Source of the DNA: Pleurodeles waltl
Taxonomy: Eukaryota > Chordata > Amphibia > Caudata > Salamandridae
Length of the DNA stretch: 64,000 nt
Direction of reading: 5' to 3'
Assembly (NCBI RefSeq): GCF_031143425.1
Contig: NC_090438.1
Coordinates: forward strand, 773,833,138 to 773,897,137
Under the pieces are notes generated by a model. The model was not told where the DNA came from and did no database searches. It saw only the letters and a program-made list of their open reading frames with translations. Position numbers and translations under genes: made by a program. Of this stretch, positions 13,200 through 25,994 are shown one piece after another (the first letter of the stretch is position 1; each line of letters begins with the position of its first letter).

Positions 13200-14440
13200 A
13201 ATGAATCTAGCCCTGGACTCGGCAATGCCAAAGAGATACACTAACTGGTCATAATCAGTAGTCTGCTGTGCCTTCCTTATTTGCTGAAACCATTCCTCAG
13301 AATCTGTCCTACTTACTTGTTCTTCTGAAATGGTGTGTCATGGGTATTCTACTATTGTTTTGCCAAATTACATTTGGGCTATTTTAGCCTGCCTAATACT
13401 GATCACAATGTTGTATCATGCCTTTGTGTGATATCCCTCAGTAGATGGTAACTGCCCTGAAAAGTAATAACATGTAAATTCCTTATCTAAATTATTATTG
13501 ATCATCTGTAAAATCAAGAATGCTTTTATCAGATGACCCTTGGCAGGCCAACCATCTACTATGCACTATTTCACTTTTCATAGAAGTATTGCCTTCTAAC
13601 AAACGTATCCATCATGAGAAATATTTGCATTTATGTATTCTTGCTGCCATAAAACTATCATCTTCAACTAGCAATCTTGACAGACAACCAATGTAACATT
13701 CTTCTTTCAAGGAATATATTCTGTTCTAAAACAATATTAATGCATTGTTAACATTCAGATGGACATCCCGGATGTTGCCCTCCCTGCACCCTTGAAAGTA
13801 AATATTCACCATTGGTTGTGTACATTCTGCATCCCAAACACCCCAACCATTCTTACTTTCATGCCCTAATGGCTCAAAAAAAGCTTCATTCTCATTGTTA
13901 CAGTGGTTATTTTTTCAGCATTTCTCAAATGTTTTGTAACATAGGCAATGGTGACGTTTACACCAGCTTTCAATTGTACTAGTGCAATTTGTGTCCCTGC
14001 ATCGCTAGCATCAGTGTATAAAACACACTTTTTGTATCAAACAATTTTAAAACAAGTGCAGAAGCAATCTGCATTTTAAAGTCCCTTGAATTCCCTTTAA
14101 CATTCCTTGCTCAATGCAAATGTTTTTCTAATAATTTACTCATCATCTTGGTTCTGTCAGCAAACATAGCAATAAACTGGGAAGGAGATTCTGCTAATCC
14201 TAAAAATGTTCGTAATTTATTTTTATTTTAGGGTGAGACTCCTCAATGGCATTCACTACATTTGTGGGAAATGCAATTCTTGTTTAATTTATGTTCAAGG
14301 TAATCATCTTCTTTCACCCCAGTTTTGCACTTCTCATAGTTTATGGTCAGACATTTTGTGTTTGAAAAAAAAACTACTTGAAGGGTCTCATTGTGTTGTT
14401 TTTCATTTGCACCAAAAACTAAGATGTTGTCTTGACAATA
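13200..14440 (-). pseudogene. Ty3/gypsy pol remnant, downstream half
   Basis: On the minus strand, broken frames give a stretch like the gypsy RT catalytic region ('ILVFG' followed by a His-Asn pair, at about 14430-14370). The usual catalytic aspartate pair reads Asp-Asn. Further on, an RNase H-like 'LYTDASDAG' lies at about 14020-13990. Many stops and frameshifts interrupt it. It continues the RT piece at 15965-16420, from which it is separated by a LINE tail in the opposite orientation. Confidence 0.55.
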
Positions 14441-14449
14441 TGTCCTGAC

Positions 14450-15955
14450 AGAGTATTGTGTTACGACTATCTAGGAATCATCCTGTCTGATAAGTTTAAG
14501 AGGGACCCTCAAATCCTAAAAAGTTTCCTGATGCTGTTGCACAGGTCTAATGCAATTTTGCGACTTTTTAGAGAGTCCTCTACTTGACCAATTTCACCTG
14601 TTCTTGAGGTATATGGCGCCAAGGATATTTGGGGGTATGTTAATACATAGAGTTTAGCGGTATCTGAAAACAATTTTTATAGAGCTATAGCGACATTTCC
14701 AGTAAGAACACCACTCATCCCCCTGCGCTACCACTTAGGCGTTAATGGGGTGATCGATCTTGTTCAGCTGAAACCCCTTCTTTACCGGTTTTGTATCTGG
14801 TCTACCCCTAAATTGGTTGCTTTTAGAGACATTTTAAATGATTTGAAAAGAATGTATTGTGCCCTAAAAGTACCCTGGTTGAGGTTTATACATACCTTGA
14901 GGCAGAGATTGATGCTGGATGCACTTTGGGAGCCCCCTGATCGAATCCGTAAAGCGGACCAACAGGCTGTGAAGTCAGATGTTTGGTGTCATATCCTGGC
15001 GAACCAACAAGGCAGGGCTAGTCATGGCCACCTAACTGAAAAGTTCCTTGGGGTCAAGCCATAGCCAATGTTTAAAGCTTTTTTGGATACTGTAACCCCC
15101 TCCCCCAACCCCCTTTGGCTAAAAGCCTTTACATGCAATTTAGATATGGCTCCCTGCCTGTGAATGCGTTCTGAAGCTCATGGCATGAAGGAGGCACGTT
15201 CGCCTTACGTCCAATCTGCGAATCTGCTACTGAGACAGTGAATCGTATTGTCACAGTATGCTCAGGTTATCAAGAAATAAGGCGGCGTTGGTTTAGACCC
15301 ATTTGCGCATCTCTAGGGACTACCAGGTGATGATTTGCCTATTTAGAACTAACACAGAAGAGCCTGTTGGGTATTCAGTGAGTCGCTTTCTTCTCAGTGT
15401 TTGGTACAAGCGAGCTAAGATTCTAGCTTGAGGTTCACAAGCTTGATTAATGTCCTGATTTTCTCTTTACCTTTGCCATACAGGGAGAACCAGGATAGGG
15501 CTAGAACTTCGGCAAGGTGGTGATCAAGAGATGACAAGGGCTAAAAACTACTGCAACCTAGTGGGTGTTCTAACCAGTAAATTGGGCAGGGTTAGAATCT
15601 AGACAAGAGGCTGCTTGAGAGGTGGTAGGGATATACTTCTAGATAACATACACTTTAATCACGAGCTGCATTTAGATACGTGCGTTTTTAATGAAGACTT
15701 AAAAGTAGGGATGAGTGTTCTCCGTAGGGCAATAAGACGGGTTTAGTTATTCCTTATCCTTAATGTGCTCAGCCTGTGCCTATTTTATCTTCTTTTGTTT
15801 TTCTATCACTTTTTATGAACACTGGGTGCCAAAATGCTCTTGTTCACTGTTTTTATTCCAGTTTAATGTTATGAAAGTTTGTATTTATTGATTTAGTTTT
15901 ATGTACTTTTATGGCCTTAAGTGCCAAAATAAAGTATAGGAAGTAAGTAAATGTG
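14450..15955 (+). pseudogene. LINE ORF2 C-terminal remnant inserted in the gypsy pol
   Basis: Plus-strand frames read 'YDYLGIILSDKF' at about 14466, then 'NNFYRAIATFP' and 'PLRYHLGV' (about 14671-14745). From 14750 to 15064 a 104-codon open stretch follows. These are typical of the region after the RT in non-LTR retrotransposons. A degraded Cys-rich segment follows at about 15200-15310. The element ends with an AATAAAGTATAGGAAGTAAG tail near 15928-15951. Possible degenerate target duplications are GTGTTAC (14459-14465) and GTGTCAC (15953-15959). It is 5'-truncated, with internal stops. The clade was not determined. Confidence 0.55.
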
Positions 15956-15964
15956 TCACATAGT

Positions 15965-16420
15965 CACTTCCTTAAACATTCTGTGCATTGCCCCATAGAA
16001 CACTCCTGCAGCAGAAGCTAGGCCAAATGGCATACAGTTGTATCTGAAAGCTTCTTCGAAGTTATAAAAGAGGTCAGATGTAAATATATTAAGTGATACT
16101 CTGACAGATCTAAAGGGGAGGTCACCTCTGCACCCTTCAATGTTGTCAGCATTTCACCAGTGTTAGGCGTAGGATGCCAATGGATCTCAATTTCTTTATT
16201 CAGATCCCTTAGATCAACACTGAGAATTAACCTGTCGCTGGGGTTCTTGCGTATTATGACTGATGCTAATCAGATATCTCTACGCATTTGATTATATTTT
16301 CCTTGTACATTTATCAAGTTCTTCTTTCAAAGATTCTCACATTAACAGAGGCACATTTCTTAACTTTGGGCCTTTAGGAACAGGCCCTACTTCCAAATTA
16401 TTGCATGCTCAAACCCTTTC
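15965..16420 (-). pseudogene. Ty3/gypsy pol remnant, upstream RT half
   Basis: On the minus strand, about 16060-15970 encodes 'FRYNCMPFGLASAAGVF', which is the conserved gypsy RT stretch preceding the catalytic motif. Upstream, about 16215-16070, a decayed frame carries further RT-like sequence with stops. The reading continues on the far side of the inserted LINE at 14440, so this was one element before the insertion. Confidence 0.6.
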
Positions 16421-17092
16421 AATAATCTTAGCACCTCAATGAATACTTCAGTATTTCTCATTTCCATGTTTGGGTGCCATACAAAGCCAATTTTGTGTCT
16501 GGTGGTTTCAATTTTAGTACACTGAAAATGGGTAATAGCAACCCTGTACCCCCAAAGACAGCGTAACTTGCCTCTGAATAGGCTAGTACTTTCACTTCCT
16601 TACCCTCAATTATTACAACACAAAGCGGCGTATCTTTCCTTTTTCTAGGACTTCACTAATCTGTAAAACCAGTTCTCAAGGTTTTCACTACCTCATTGCC
16701 TATCTCCTGACCTCTCAGCCTGTCTTCCGTTGCACTTGCAAGCATAATGGCACTAACTTTTTACATCACTTCCGCAATGGTGGGACAGTTTTCCTCTGCC
16801 TCTACATTTCCCTTGATACAACATCTAAGGCATTTGTAGTTTTAACTTATCCTTTCATTCCTGGTTTGATATTCTTTGAAAAAAAATTCTCACCTTTATG
16901 TTCATTATAGCCTTACGTGTTACACTATTAATAGGCATAGTTGCTTCCAAGCACACATTCTTGTACCTTGAGAGGTAATCTCCTTCCTTCGTATTATTTC
17001 AAAAGCTTTCTGAAGCCTTACATCCAAGTGTTCAATGGCTGTTCGTGAACATATAGACTTTGAATTGTAAATCACCTTCTTGTTGATATCTT

Positions 17093-17247
17093 GCCCGTAT
17101 TTATACTTTTTTAGCGCCGCATTTGCGCCGCTTTTTGACGCAAAAACGGCGCAAACTTACAAAATACAATTGTATTTTGCAAGTTTGCGCCGCTTTTGCG
17201 TCAAAAAGTGACGCAAATGCGGCGCTAAAAAAGTATAAATACGGGCC
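17093..17247. mobile_element. Near-perfect palindromic MITE (Harbinger-like)
   Basis: The two arms, each about 75 bases, are reverse complements with only a few mismatches. They start with 'cccgtatttatacttttt' and meet at CAATTG near 17170. The arms are rich in GCGCC, CGCC and GACGC words. It is compact, noncoding and able to fold into one long hairpin. Elements with 'tatttatac' ends are common in newt-like genomes; the Harbinger assignment is an inference from that resemblance. A target duplication could not be fixed. Confidence 0.65.
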
Positions 17248-18222
17248 AAGCTTATCTCCTCGTTATATTTTAGTTGCAGGCACCTGCAAGTGTCTTAAAG
17301 CTATAACATGATTCTCTCCTGTTGAGACTTGCCCATAAATTTGAATCTTTCTACCACTTCATTACCTTGCTTTCTAGAATTCGTATCCAACTAATTGTCT
17401 GCTTGCGGGGGCGGCTGTTTTAACGCTTGACTTCCCTCTATAAGTAAACCGCGGTTTAGCATAGCTAGTTTCCTTGAGGCTGCGAAAATATCCCCTTCTA
17501 CAGTATCCACGTAAGCCACAAATCCTCCTTTCCATTCTTCGTATACCAGCAATGATTTTCGAAGATTATTTAAAAATAGAGGTAGAGCAGGCATGACCTC
17601 TATAGCTCATTTACAATCTTAAAAAATATAACAAGAGAAATCAAAATATTTTGTTAAAAATGCTCCCTTTTTATATCTTAAAAAAAAGAATTATGATACA
17701 TTTACTTGTTAATTCTCTGAACAAAACTAAAAAAATTCTCCGTTGAATGTTTGCTTTCAATTTTATTTTTCAATGGCTTTCACGCTTATTGTCATGCTTA
17801 TTGTCATTGACGTTCTTCCTGCACTCCACCAGATGGCAGCCTTCACCCGCATTTGTTGATGCTACTTGTAATCAGGTGTTTCTTCTTCCTTATTTGCATC
17901 TTTTCTTCCTCATGCCATCCAGACCTCGCCGTCCATGAAGGAAAAATAGTCAGGCCGTTCTGAGTGCAGGATCGTGTATGTTTGCGATGCCACAATAACG
18001 CAGGAATGCGTCACTTCCCAAGTAGGTTTGACGCCCAGACCAGGCTCAGAAATACGCCATTCCTCCTGCTATCGAAGGCTTAGCGCAAAATACGTCAGGC
18101 GAATATTCCTGATCAGTGGTCTAATTGGAAAACAATTATTCCGGGAACCCATAAATTGGGGGTTAAGGTGTGGCAGGGGAAGGGGGCATTATAATTACGA
18201 TGGGCGGAACTTGAAAAACGTA

Positions 18223-18460
18223 GGCCCAGATTTATACTTGCTTTGCGCTGAATTAGTGTCATTTTTTTAATGCTAACTCAGCGCAAACTTAATTCTATAT
18301 TCATACTTTGACAGTAGACCCGTCTAGTGTCAAAATATTGGAGTTAACTTCATTTTTTGAATGCGTGAAACCACCTTGCGTCAATGAGATGCAAGGTAGG
18401 TGTTCCCGCCAAAAAATGACTCTAAGCTCCTTACGCCATATTTATCCACCTGGGCAAAAA
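18223..18460. repeat. Possible Harbinger terminus or MITE fragment
   Basis: The stretch begins 'ggcccagatttatacttgct' with GCGC- and TTACGCC-type words like those in the palindromic MITE at 17.1 kb. It lies just upstream of a decayed Harbinger transposase and may be that element's 5' end. No matching 3' terminus was found by eye. Confidence 0.35.
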
Positions 18461-18840
18461 TGATGCATGGGTGAGAGGTGCAGGTTCAGTATGGCTATGA
18501 CGTTTTCACCACATCTGACCCCATTGCGTTGTGAGGATGTGTCATGTCCCCTCTAGTGATAGTACACTGATACAAAGGTGCACCACACAACACATGGTAC
18601 ATACATACTGAGCATCAGTTGGGATTCCAAAATATATGTCCCAGGTCCTTGAGCCAATACCTAGGATTGTCATATTCAACAACACAGTGCTAAGAACACT
18701 TTGCACAAGGCCCGGAACTCACACCACACCACACCACAAAAATGTGTGAGACACAACCAAATCAAAATAACAACTGCCATGCAACATGACAAACCTGTTG
18801 CAAGCCTAAACAACAACTTACACCTCTTAATCTTTTGCAG

Positions 18841-19223
18841 GGAATTGGGGTTATGGCCTGCAGCCATGGATGATGAGCACATTTGCAAACCCAAGCACAG
18901 CAGCAGAGCGTGAATACAATGAGGGACACCGTAAGACACACAATATCGTGGAAAGCACATTTGGCATACTGAAAACAAGATTCAGGTGCCTGGTCCTCAC
19001 AGGAGGCAACCTTCTATATGCCCCACCCATTGTGTGAAAAATCAACCTGACATTTTCTGTCCTGCACAACATATGTGTGAAGATGAATGTTCCAATGTAT
19101 CACCAGGTAGAAGACCTGCCTGAGGAGGAGGAGGATGGTGGTGACGATATGGAGGGGGGACAGTACAACACAGCTGCAGGGGTATGCCGAAGACAGCACA
19201 TAGTTGATAACTTTTACTCTTAA
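18841..19223 (+). pseudogene. PIF/Harbinger transposase, C-terminal exon remnant
   Basis: The frame reads 'GYGLQPWMM', 'NPSTAAEREYNEGHRKTH', 'VESTFGILKTRFRCL', then after one in-frame TGA (19035-19037) 'LHNICVKMNVP' and an acidic tail ending at the TAA at 19223. This is the C-terminal part of a HARBI1-type DDE transposase, including the region around the last catalytic acidic residue. An acceptor-like TTTTGCAG directly precedes it at 18833-18840, consistent with an intron in the parent gene. The exons with the first two catalytic residues were not found, so the copy is dead. Confidence 0.75.
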
Positions 19224-21079
19224 GAACCACTGAATTCACCTTGCCAATTTTGTAAATAAACACTTCACTAATGCAATCAATCCTGCTTTGGTCTTTTCAA
19301 TCTCCACTACACACAGCATAGGAATGTGAGTCAAAGGCCAGGGATCATTTTACAAATAGGAATCTGACAAGTACTGTTGCAACATCATATGTGATGTGTA
19401 AGATTGTACTACCACCATCACAGACATCACTGACAGCCTCATCACTGGTATGTGACAACTGAAGGACACAATCTATGGACCACTACATATTTTGCCAACT
19501 TATAAGTCAATAGGTCATCAGACACAACTACATCATGTCTAAATAGGATGTATGCAAGTGGCCCACACATGAGGTAGTTAATGTAAATAAATAGAAATTA
19601 AGTCATGTTGGAAAGTCACAACTCAGTGTGAGAGTTACAATGGCTTCAGGGAACATATGTGACAAGGGGGGCATCATTATTAACAATGGTCATCATGATT
19701 TGCCCAGGAATTACAACCAATGGCAGAAGTTGGGCCTGCGCAGTATATCCATGTTAATCTGTCCTGCCACTGCCATGGGGAACAATCCTGACACGGGGTA
19801 CACATGATCTCACACATTGAACGGACACGTTGGTGGAATGCACATCAGCATGGATGAGACCATACGCAGCTAGGGCTGCAGGTCCACCACACAAAACCAA
19901 CAACAATTGGTAATTGCAACAAGTTCAATCAAACTTTTGTGATCAAAACATATTCTGGGTGGAATGTAGACAGAGTGTGTCTTACGCACTATGTATCAAA
20001 TATGTACACGTCAGACAAATATGCATGCTTCACCCAAGTCTCCATAAACTCAAAATCTACATATGGAGACAGTTGTCGGGTAATAATTCCTAGGTAGCAA
20101 TGGTTCACCCATCATCAACAACGCCTGACCTGTGTATGTAGCTTAAAATATTATGCTCTGTATGACAACATCACACATCACAGACAAAAACACAATACAT
20201 AATCACAAATCAAAACTATTGAAGTGAATAGAATGTCAAACATATGAGAATGCACTGTTGTCACACATGCATAAATATGCACAACGTGCAACAATTTGCA
20301 TGCTCTTGTGTCTGTAACACACATACTGGTGGAACAGACCAATCACACCCTTGTCACATTGTTGCATGGACTACCACATGTGGCCATACCCAAAATGCCA
20401 CACTGCAGCACAGCCCATATCATATGTATGTTGATTCAGAGTGCATCTAAGGACATTGCAAAAAAACACGCAATCAGGAATTGAGCAAAAAAATATAATG
20501 CAAATGCGTCTAAAACATCTGCAAACGTAAAGTAAATGACACATGGGACCTTAGTGTGAATTCCACCTTCGCACACCTCTCAATGCTGCCTTCAGGGAAA
20601 TCGATGCATAACCTTCATGTGTTCATATAAACGACGCATGTACATTATGCATCTAAAAAAAAGTACGCAAATGTCAAATGCGTCAAATAAATACACGCAT
20701 AACTGACAAAAGTGACGCACGGGGACAGGAAGTGATGTAATAGGAAATCCTGTCTACAAGCATGGCACAGTGGGTGTAGTTTCACTTTCTCTTTACATTC
20801 TGTGCCTTTCTGACTGTGTGGTTGTGTTTTGGAGCTGGTGATTGTGTCTTGGATGTTGATTTCAGTTTGTGGTGTCCTTCCTGTCATGTCCTGTCATTAA
20901 TTGTGTGCATTTTGTCCCAATTGTTGTAATTCTGTGTGTTTATTGTCTACATTTGTATTTGTACTGTGGGGTGTCTATTCTGGGTAGTTTAGCATTTGGA
21001 ATAGTTAGGATTAATGGTGTTAAGTTTCCATTTATTTTTCCTTTTTGTCTTGGTATTTGGGGTCAACTTTGACCATTTA

Positions 21080-21355
21080 CAACATGTCTGGCAGGGGAGG
21101 CTGACAAGGATGTCAGAGGAAAAGTTAGGTGGATTTGTGTGGCTGGTATGCCACTACCTTCCCATGATGCTAGGGATGGGTGGCCGGGTCATCATGGGAT
21201 AATGGATGGAGGCTAGGCAGCTGCGGTGGGGCAAGGTGCTCCACCACTTGAAGAGAGTGTACAGGAGTGCAGGAATGAGCACGAGCTCAAGCATCGCTGG
21301 GCAGATCTGGTGGCCAGGGAGCAGGATCTGCTTGATCACCTAGGTGTCGAGATCG
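21080..21355 (+). pseudogene. Harbinger Myb/SANT-like protein remnant
   Basis: Two frames together resemble the Myb/SANT-like second protein of Harbinger elements. 'MSEEKLGGFVWLV' opens at about 21110, and 'LKHRWADLVAREQDLL' follows at about 21290, the HRW..L pattern of the third helix. At least one frameshift and a stop (21200-21202) separate them. It lies on the same strand and downstream of the transposase remnant, which supports one parent element. Confidence 0.5.
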
Positions 21356-23486
21356 GCATACCTGCTAGTGATTCTTGCATTGGCATACTATTTACTGTTC
21401 ATTGCTCTTGAATGGCAGTAGCAGATGATTTGGGTGCTGCATGCAATGCTTGTGGACAGGTTGTATGCAACCAGAATGAAGTGTATCTGCACCAGTCTAA
21501 GCCTGGAGTTCACATGTGAAACCATGATACCAATGTAGGTCAAATGTCTGGTGAGTCCTGCACAATCATCACGTAGGCACACATTTCAGAGGACATGGCG
21601 ACACCTGTGCCCCGGCATAGTGTCATGTATGAAATGCCAAGGCACCGCCAGCCTACCATATTTTCCCTGGATTGTGTCAACAAAGTTGGGCAATGCATGT
21701 ATAGCGCAACTTTGTCATCATTCAATGCAAATGCCACAGCCCCTACCTTTATGTTAGCAAAGGGGGCTTACCCGCCTTTGGTGGTAATGTATATGGGGAA
21801 TTTGATACTATTAGACAACTTTGCTACATCAGTCATGGACTAATCAACGCATGATCATTGCAGACTTAAAATTGAACTGCATGTCTATCACAAAGCACCT
21901 CTGGGTGCTCTTCAGGATGGGCTTGAGTACCTGAGTCATATGTCTTGCAAAGCACCAGGGTAGTGCCCTGTTTTTTTACACAACTCCTCCTTATACCATG
22001 TTGTTCCGTCTTATATAGATGGCCCACATATGGTTGTTGCAGGGTGTAGCACTACATGAGTTTCTGGCCCAGTGTCAGTGTTCAGATTTGTGGCTCTTAC
22101 TCACCTGAGTGTCTGTGTCATTGTGTGATCGTAGTGGTGTGTCTGTTGCACTCTTTTCCACTAGGATAACTAGCTCACTCCTCTCAACTATTTCACACTG
22201 AAACTTGTTGTCCACTTGCAGTGACTGTGATATGACACTAAGCATGGTTTTCAATTCATGTCTTACAGGTGGACCTGCCTCCTACACAATCTGTGAAGTG
22301 GAGCCATTTCAGGACCCCGGTGCATCCAGTAAGTGTGTTAATATGTGTCCTGTGAAGTAATCCAGGGTTTTGTGTGAGTGAGTCCTGTGTGTTGAATACA
22401 ATGCCGATGTTATAAGCTGTCCAATGATCAGATATTAAAGTAGGCTGGATGCTGACATTATGGCCCTTTGAAAGGGTTCCCATGCACCACCAGAAGGTCA
22501 CATCTTGAGAGGCATGTAGTGCACAATAGCCAGCATCGTGTACACAATGTGATGGCAAGCCACATGTAGGGCCAAATGTGACTATGAATGACAGAGTGCA
22601 ACGCTGTGAGAATATTGGTAGTGGCGCACTCCATCATTCTCACAACACAGGGATGTACCATATTAAACCCAATTTGGTGGATCCCTGTATTGTCATGAAG
22701 ATTGAGGACTAGGCTGGCAATTGTCCCCCAGCATGGCGCTCCGTCTTTTGCACTCCATGCATGTTGCCCTTATGTGGAATGTAATTGGCTTACATGCAGG
22801 TCAAGGCCAAAAGTGTGCTGGCATGGAAATGGGTGTGTAAGGAATAGTACTGGCAGATCAGGTCTTGATAGGTGTCTACACCTGGACACATGAATGTAGA
22901 TGTGATAGTCCTGTGGATACCAGCTTTCTAGTTGTCAGCCCTCCTAAGATTTGGTCCACTCCTTGACTCCATGTATGATTGGGCATGCCTTGGTGGATGA
23001 CCAGGACAGTTGAGATGATGGATTGCATGGCCATCCCCCCTTAGGCTCAGGGGCAGTCGAATACACAATTTGTAGGTAGATGTGATGCTCACAGTGTAGG
23101 TGCCAGTCATATTGATCAGGCTTGCATGTGTACCTATCAGCTCTGATCCCTTATGGTTACCAACAGCATCCCATCCTCCTATTAACATATCCAAGTTCCT
23201 GGTGATGTATGGTTGTGAATAGACACAGATGATGAGGAAGTTTGGGCATGATGTATGTCAAGTTTGCACTGCCTTTGCATTATTGTTTATAATGCAAAAG
23301 TGATGCATACTTCCATGTGTCTGGTTCATTTTCGCATTTTGCGTCGCCTTGATGGCAATAAAATGATGCTACGGTAGCATTATAGTTACATTTATCAGGG
23401 TCATTGTCTTTTCTGGAATGTGAGTTTGAGTGTATGTGTAATTAGATGTAGCAGTGTAAGCTACTAATCTGTACAGACTCCACACA

Positions 23487-23936
23487 ATGCTAACACTGAT
23501 GGTTGCCTGTCTCTATTTCACAGCTGTCAACATGAGTAATGATGTGCTACCCGCATTCCAAAAGAGGGCAGTGACGTACCGCCATATCCTGGCAGTGGAA
23601 TCTGACTTCAGTTTATTGGCTCGCTCCTACTGTGCTGAGAGGGCAACGGGGGAATTGCGGGTAATCCCACAAGGGGTCCCCACAGTGGCTAAGAAGGCAC
23701 CACAAACACGTCTCCTCTCCTCAGCAGTGCAGGGGGGCACATCTAGCACCACTCCCACTACCTCCGCTGCAACAACTTCAAATACTACAGTGCAACAGAC
23801 CACAGCACCTAATGCCATGGACACGCAAATGCTGCAGGATCTGAAGAGGGACGTTTCCCTGGTCCTGAAACATTTGGACAGTCTGCAGAAGGAGGTGGAT
23901 GACAACACCAAGAGGCTGAAGTGCATAAAAAACTGA
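23487..23936 (+). CDS. 149-codon ORF with a C-terminal coiled coil, possibly Harbinger-derived
   Basis: I do not recognise this protein by family. A Thr/Ser/Ala-rich linker covers roughly residues 80-112, and a charged helical segment (residues about 114-149, 'MLQDLKRDVSLVLKHLDSL') looks like a coiled coil. The upstream boundary TTTCACAG at about 23516-23523 resembles a splice acceptor just before a second ATG (23532), so it could be the last exon of the Myb-like gene whose first part lies at 21.1 kb. It has no internal stops, unlike its neighbours. It could also be a chance ORF within a repeat. Confidence 0.35.
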   Translation: MLTLMVACLYFTAVNMSNDVLPAFQKRAVTYRHILAVESDFSLLARSYCAERATGELRVIPQGVPTVAKKAPQTRLLSSAVQGGTSSTTPTTSAATTSNTTVQQTTAPNAMDTQMLQDLKRDVSLVLKHLDSLQKEVDDNTKRLKCIKN

Positions 23937-25684
23937 AGAAAGGCAAAATCTGAGTGAATCTGAACTGCCACCTCCAAGTTCTGTCCCCTCCCTTCTGCTT
24001 TTAAGTTATGTTTGATTGTGGGTTTTAGGGGGATAGTGTTAGGTTAGCGTAGGTATGTAGTTTAGTTAGGATAAGTGGTTTTGGGGGTGGGTTATTTACT
24101 TATTACGTGTTAATTGGTGGGCGGTGGGTCATGTTAGGGTATATATGTGTTTAATAAAAAAATATATATATATATATTTAAAAATACAAAATATATATAT
24201 TTGTTTAGATTTAGTTAGTATATGTGTAGTATTAGTATATGTTGTCCTGCATGTGTCCTGTAACTTACGGGGGTGGGGGGCCAATGTTTACAGTGTGGTG
24301 TTAAATGTGTGAGTTAAGGTTAGCATAGGGTAGTTAGCTTTAGTTGTTGGTATAGTTAGAATAGGTTAATTTAGGATAGGGTAGGTTTTATTATTTTTTT
24401 GTTCAGTTTAATACTTAATACAAATCTTTTTGTATACTCCTATACATACTGTGTTATATGCTAGTGTCTCAGGAGTACACAGTGCAACTTCTGTGTTGGC
24501 CTAGGGATTTCGTCCTGCCACTGAATCCCTCTCATGACATGTGCATCACCTATTGACAACTAAGCTGTCACATTGGCAGCAATAACATGTCTACTTGCCC
24601 ATGCATCTGCCATCCAGTGTACCCACCACTCAAGGTGACTATATTAACTTTGTATTGGACAGGAAGGTGTGGTAATTCAGCTGTCAGTGTTGGGGTCCTG
24701 TGTAGGAATGTTGGGGACTATGGCACATCTGACAACAGCCTACATTTGAACTAAATCCTGCAAAAGTGACTGGTGGCAATCACTAATGAGGTTAGGTACC
24801 TCTGTTTTACACCAGTGTGTTTTACTGGTTCTCCCAGCAGACGATATTGAACAGTTTCACAGCCATCCTGACATATATAAAGAGTGAAGCATACATGTAT
24901 TCTTAATTTTTGACATACTCAGTGAATTGCTTGGGATGAGACCAGCATTGACATCTATCATGCTGGAACCTTGTTTGTAGGTATGTGCCCCCATATTCCT
25001 GGACCCTTGTACTGACACTCTGTGACTAATGTCATGGTTACACCATCACAATTCCTAAGTGTAGTAGATGTGTCACAATACATAAAGACAAGCTGCTTGA
25101 CGGATCACCCCAAAACTTTTCAGGCCACAGCTGAAGTGAGTGGCAAACTAGTTTTGAAATTTTTGTGAAGATTCGTCAAACAGAGTCAAAGTTATTAGCA
25201 AAACAACAAAAGTTTTTCCTATGGTTTGGCTGCCTACAGCGTGTTGGGCTCAGAGCTTGGCCACACGCCAGGCCCTACATCCAAACTCTGCTTTGCATGG
25301 CCATACGTTCGTTCACAAGTTTCAAGTCAATAGAGTGAAGGTGATCCTCTTCAGTGACACTGAAACCCCAGTTCTTTATCTTAGTGTTTTATTTTTATTT
25401 TGACCTAGGGATAATCTGACTGGTGTGGGTTGGGTGCAAGGTTTGGGTTTTCTGACCATGTATACTCCCACTGTAGTGGGGTTAGGATCTGCACTCACCT
25501 ACACCCATTATTAAATATAGAACTACCATCATGTTTGTGCTTACGGTGAGTAAGATATTCAACAATGCGTTGTTGGATTGCCTTGGAAAGTCTTGTAAGA
25601 GAAAGGTTTAAGAAAGTAAATTGAGCACTCAGATTATGCAAATCAATAGTCAAGTCATGGACATACGAGAAACACTCAGCTCAC

Positions 25685-25994
25685 CTGTCATTCCAGTTTG
25701 AATAAGTGGATTGTTAGCTGTGGATAGAGGGGCCACTTGTCCGACCTCGAATATTTTACACATATCTTTGTGGAGGAGTTCAACACATGAAGAGAACTCA
25801 ACCCACAGCCTTTCCAGCTCTTTACGATCCTCCTTGGATAGCTGTTTGTCCTTGAGAGCTGCTGTCAGTTTGTTTCTGTTGCTGACAGCTACCTCTTGGG
25901 CCTTCTCCCGGGTTCGCCGTAGTTCATCTCGTAATTTGCAGCTGTCTGAGGATCCTCCCACAGTTGCGGCAAGATGTCGGTAGCAAGCCACCAC
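25685..25994 (-). CDS. RGS9BP-like: R9AP/RGS9-binding-protein family gene, coding exon 2
   Basis: This 310-base exon encodes residues 33-135 plus the first base of codon 136. A long T-rich tract precedes the acceptor AG at 25996-25995, with no other AG between them. The donor is ACAG followed by GTGAGC at 25684, a near-consensus site. The protein has the family signature 'CYRHLAATVGG', a lysine/arginine-rich helical stretch (RTREKAQEVAVS), and 'ERLWVEFSSCVELL', together forming the helical domain shared by R9AP and R7BP. The reading frame is fully open. The residues upstream of the acceptor in the same frame are hydrophobic and unlike the family, which supports an exon boundary at 25994. Confidence 0.9.

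Larger units (their letters stand above)
1760..25684 (-). other. Intron 2 of the RGS9BP-like gene (about 23.9 kb)
   Basis: The interval is bounded by a GTGAGC donor and a TTTGCAG acceptor in matching phase. Most of what can be recognised inside is transposon sequence, listed separately. The stretches at 1760-3077, 3401-5256, 9012-10387, 12201-13199, 17260-18200, 19224-21070 and 23940-25684 hold nothing coding that I recognise. They do contain short simple repeats, such as the TA run at about 24161-24176. Confidence 0.85.
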
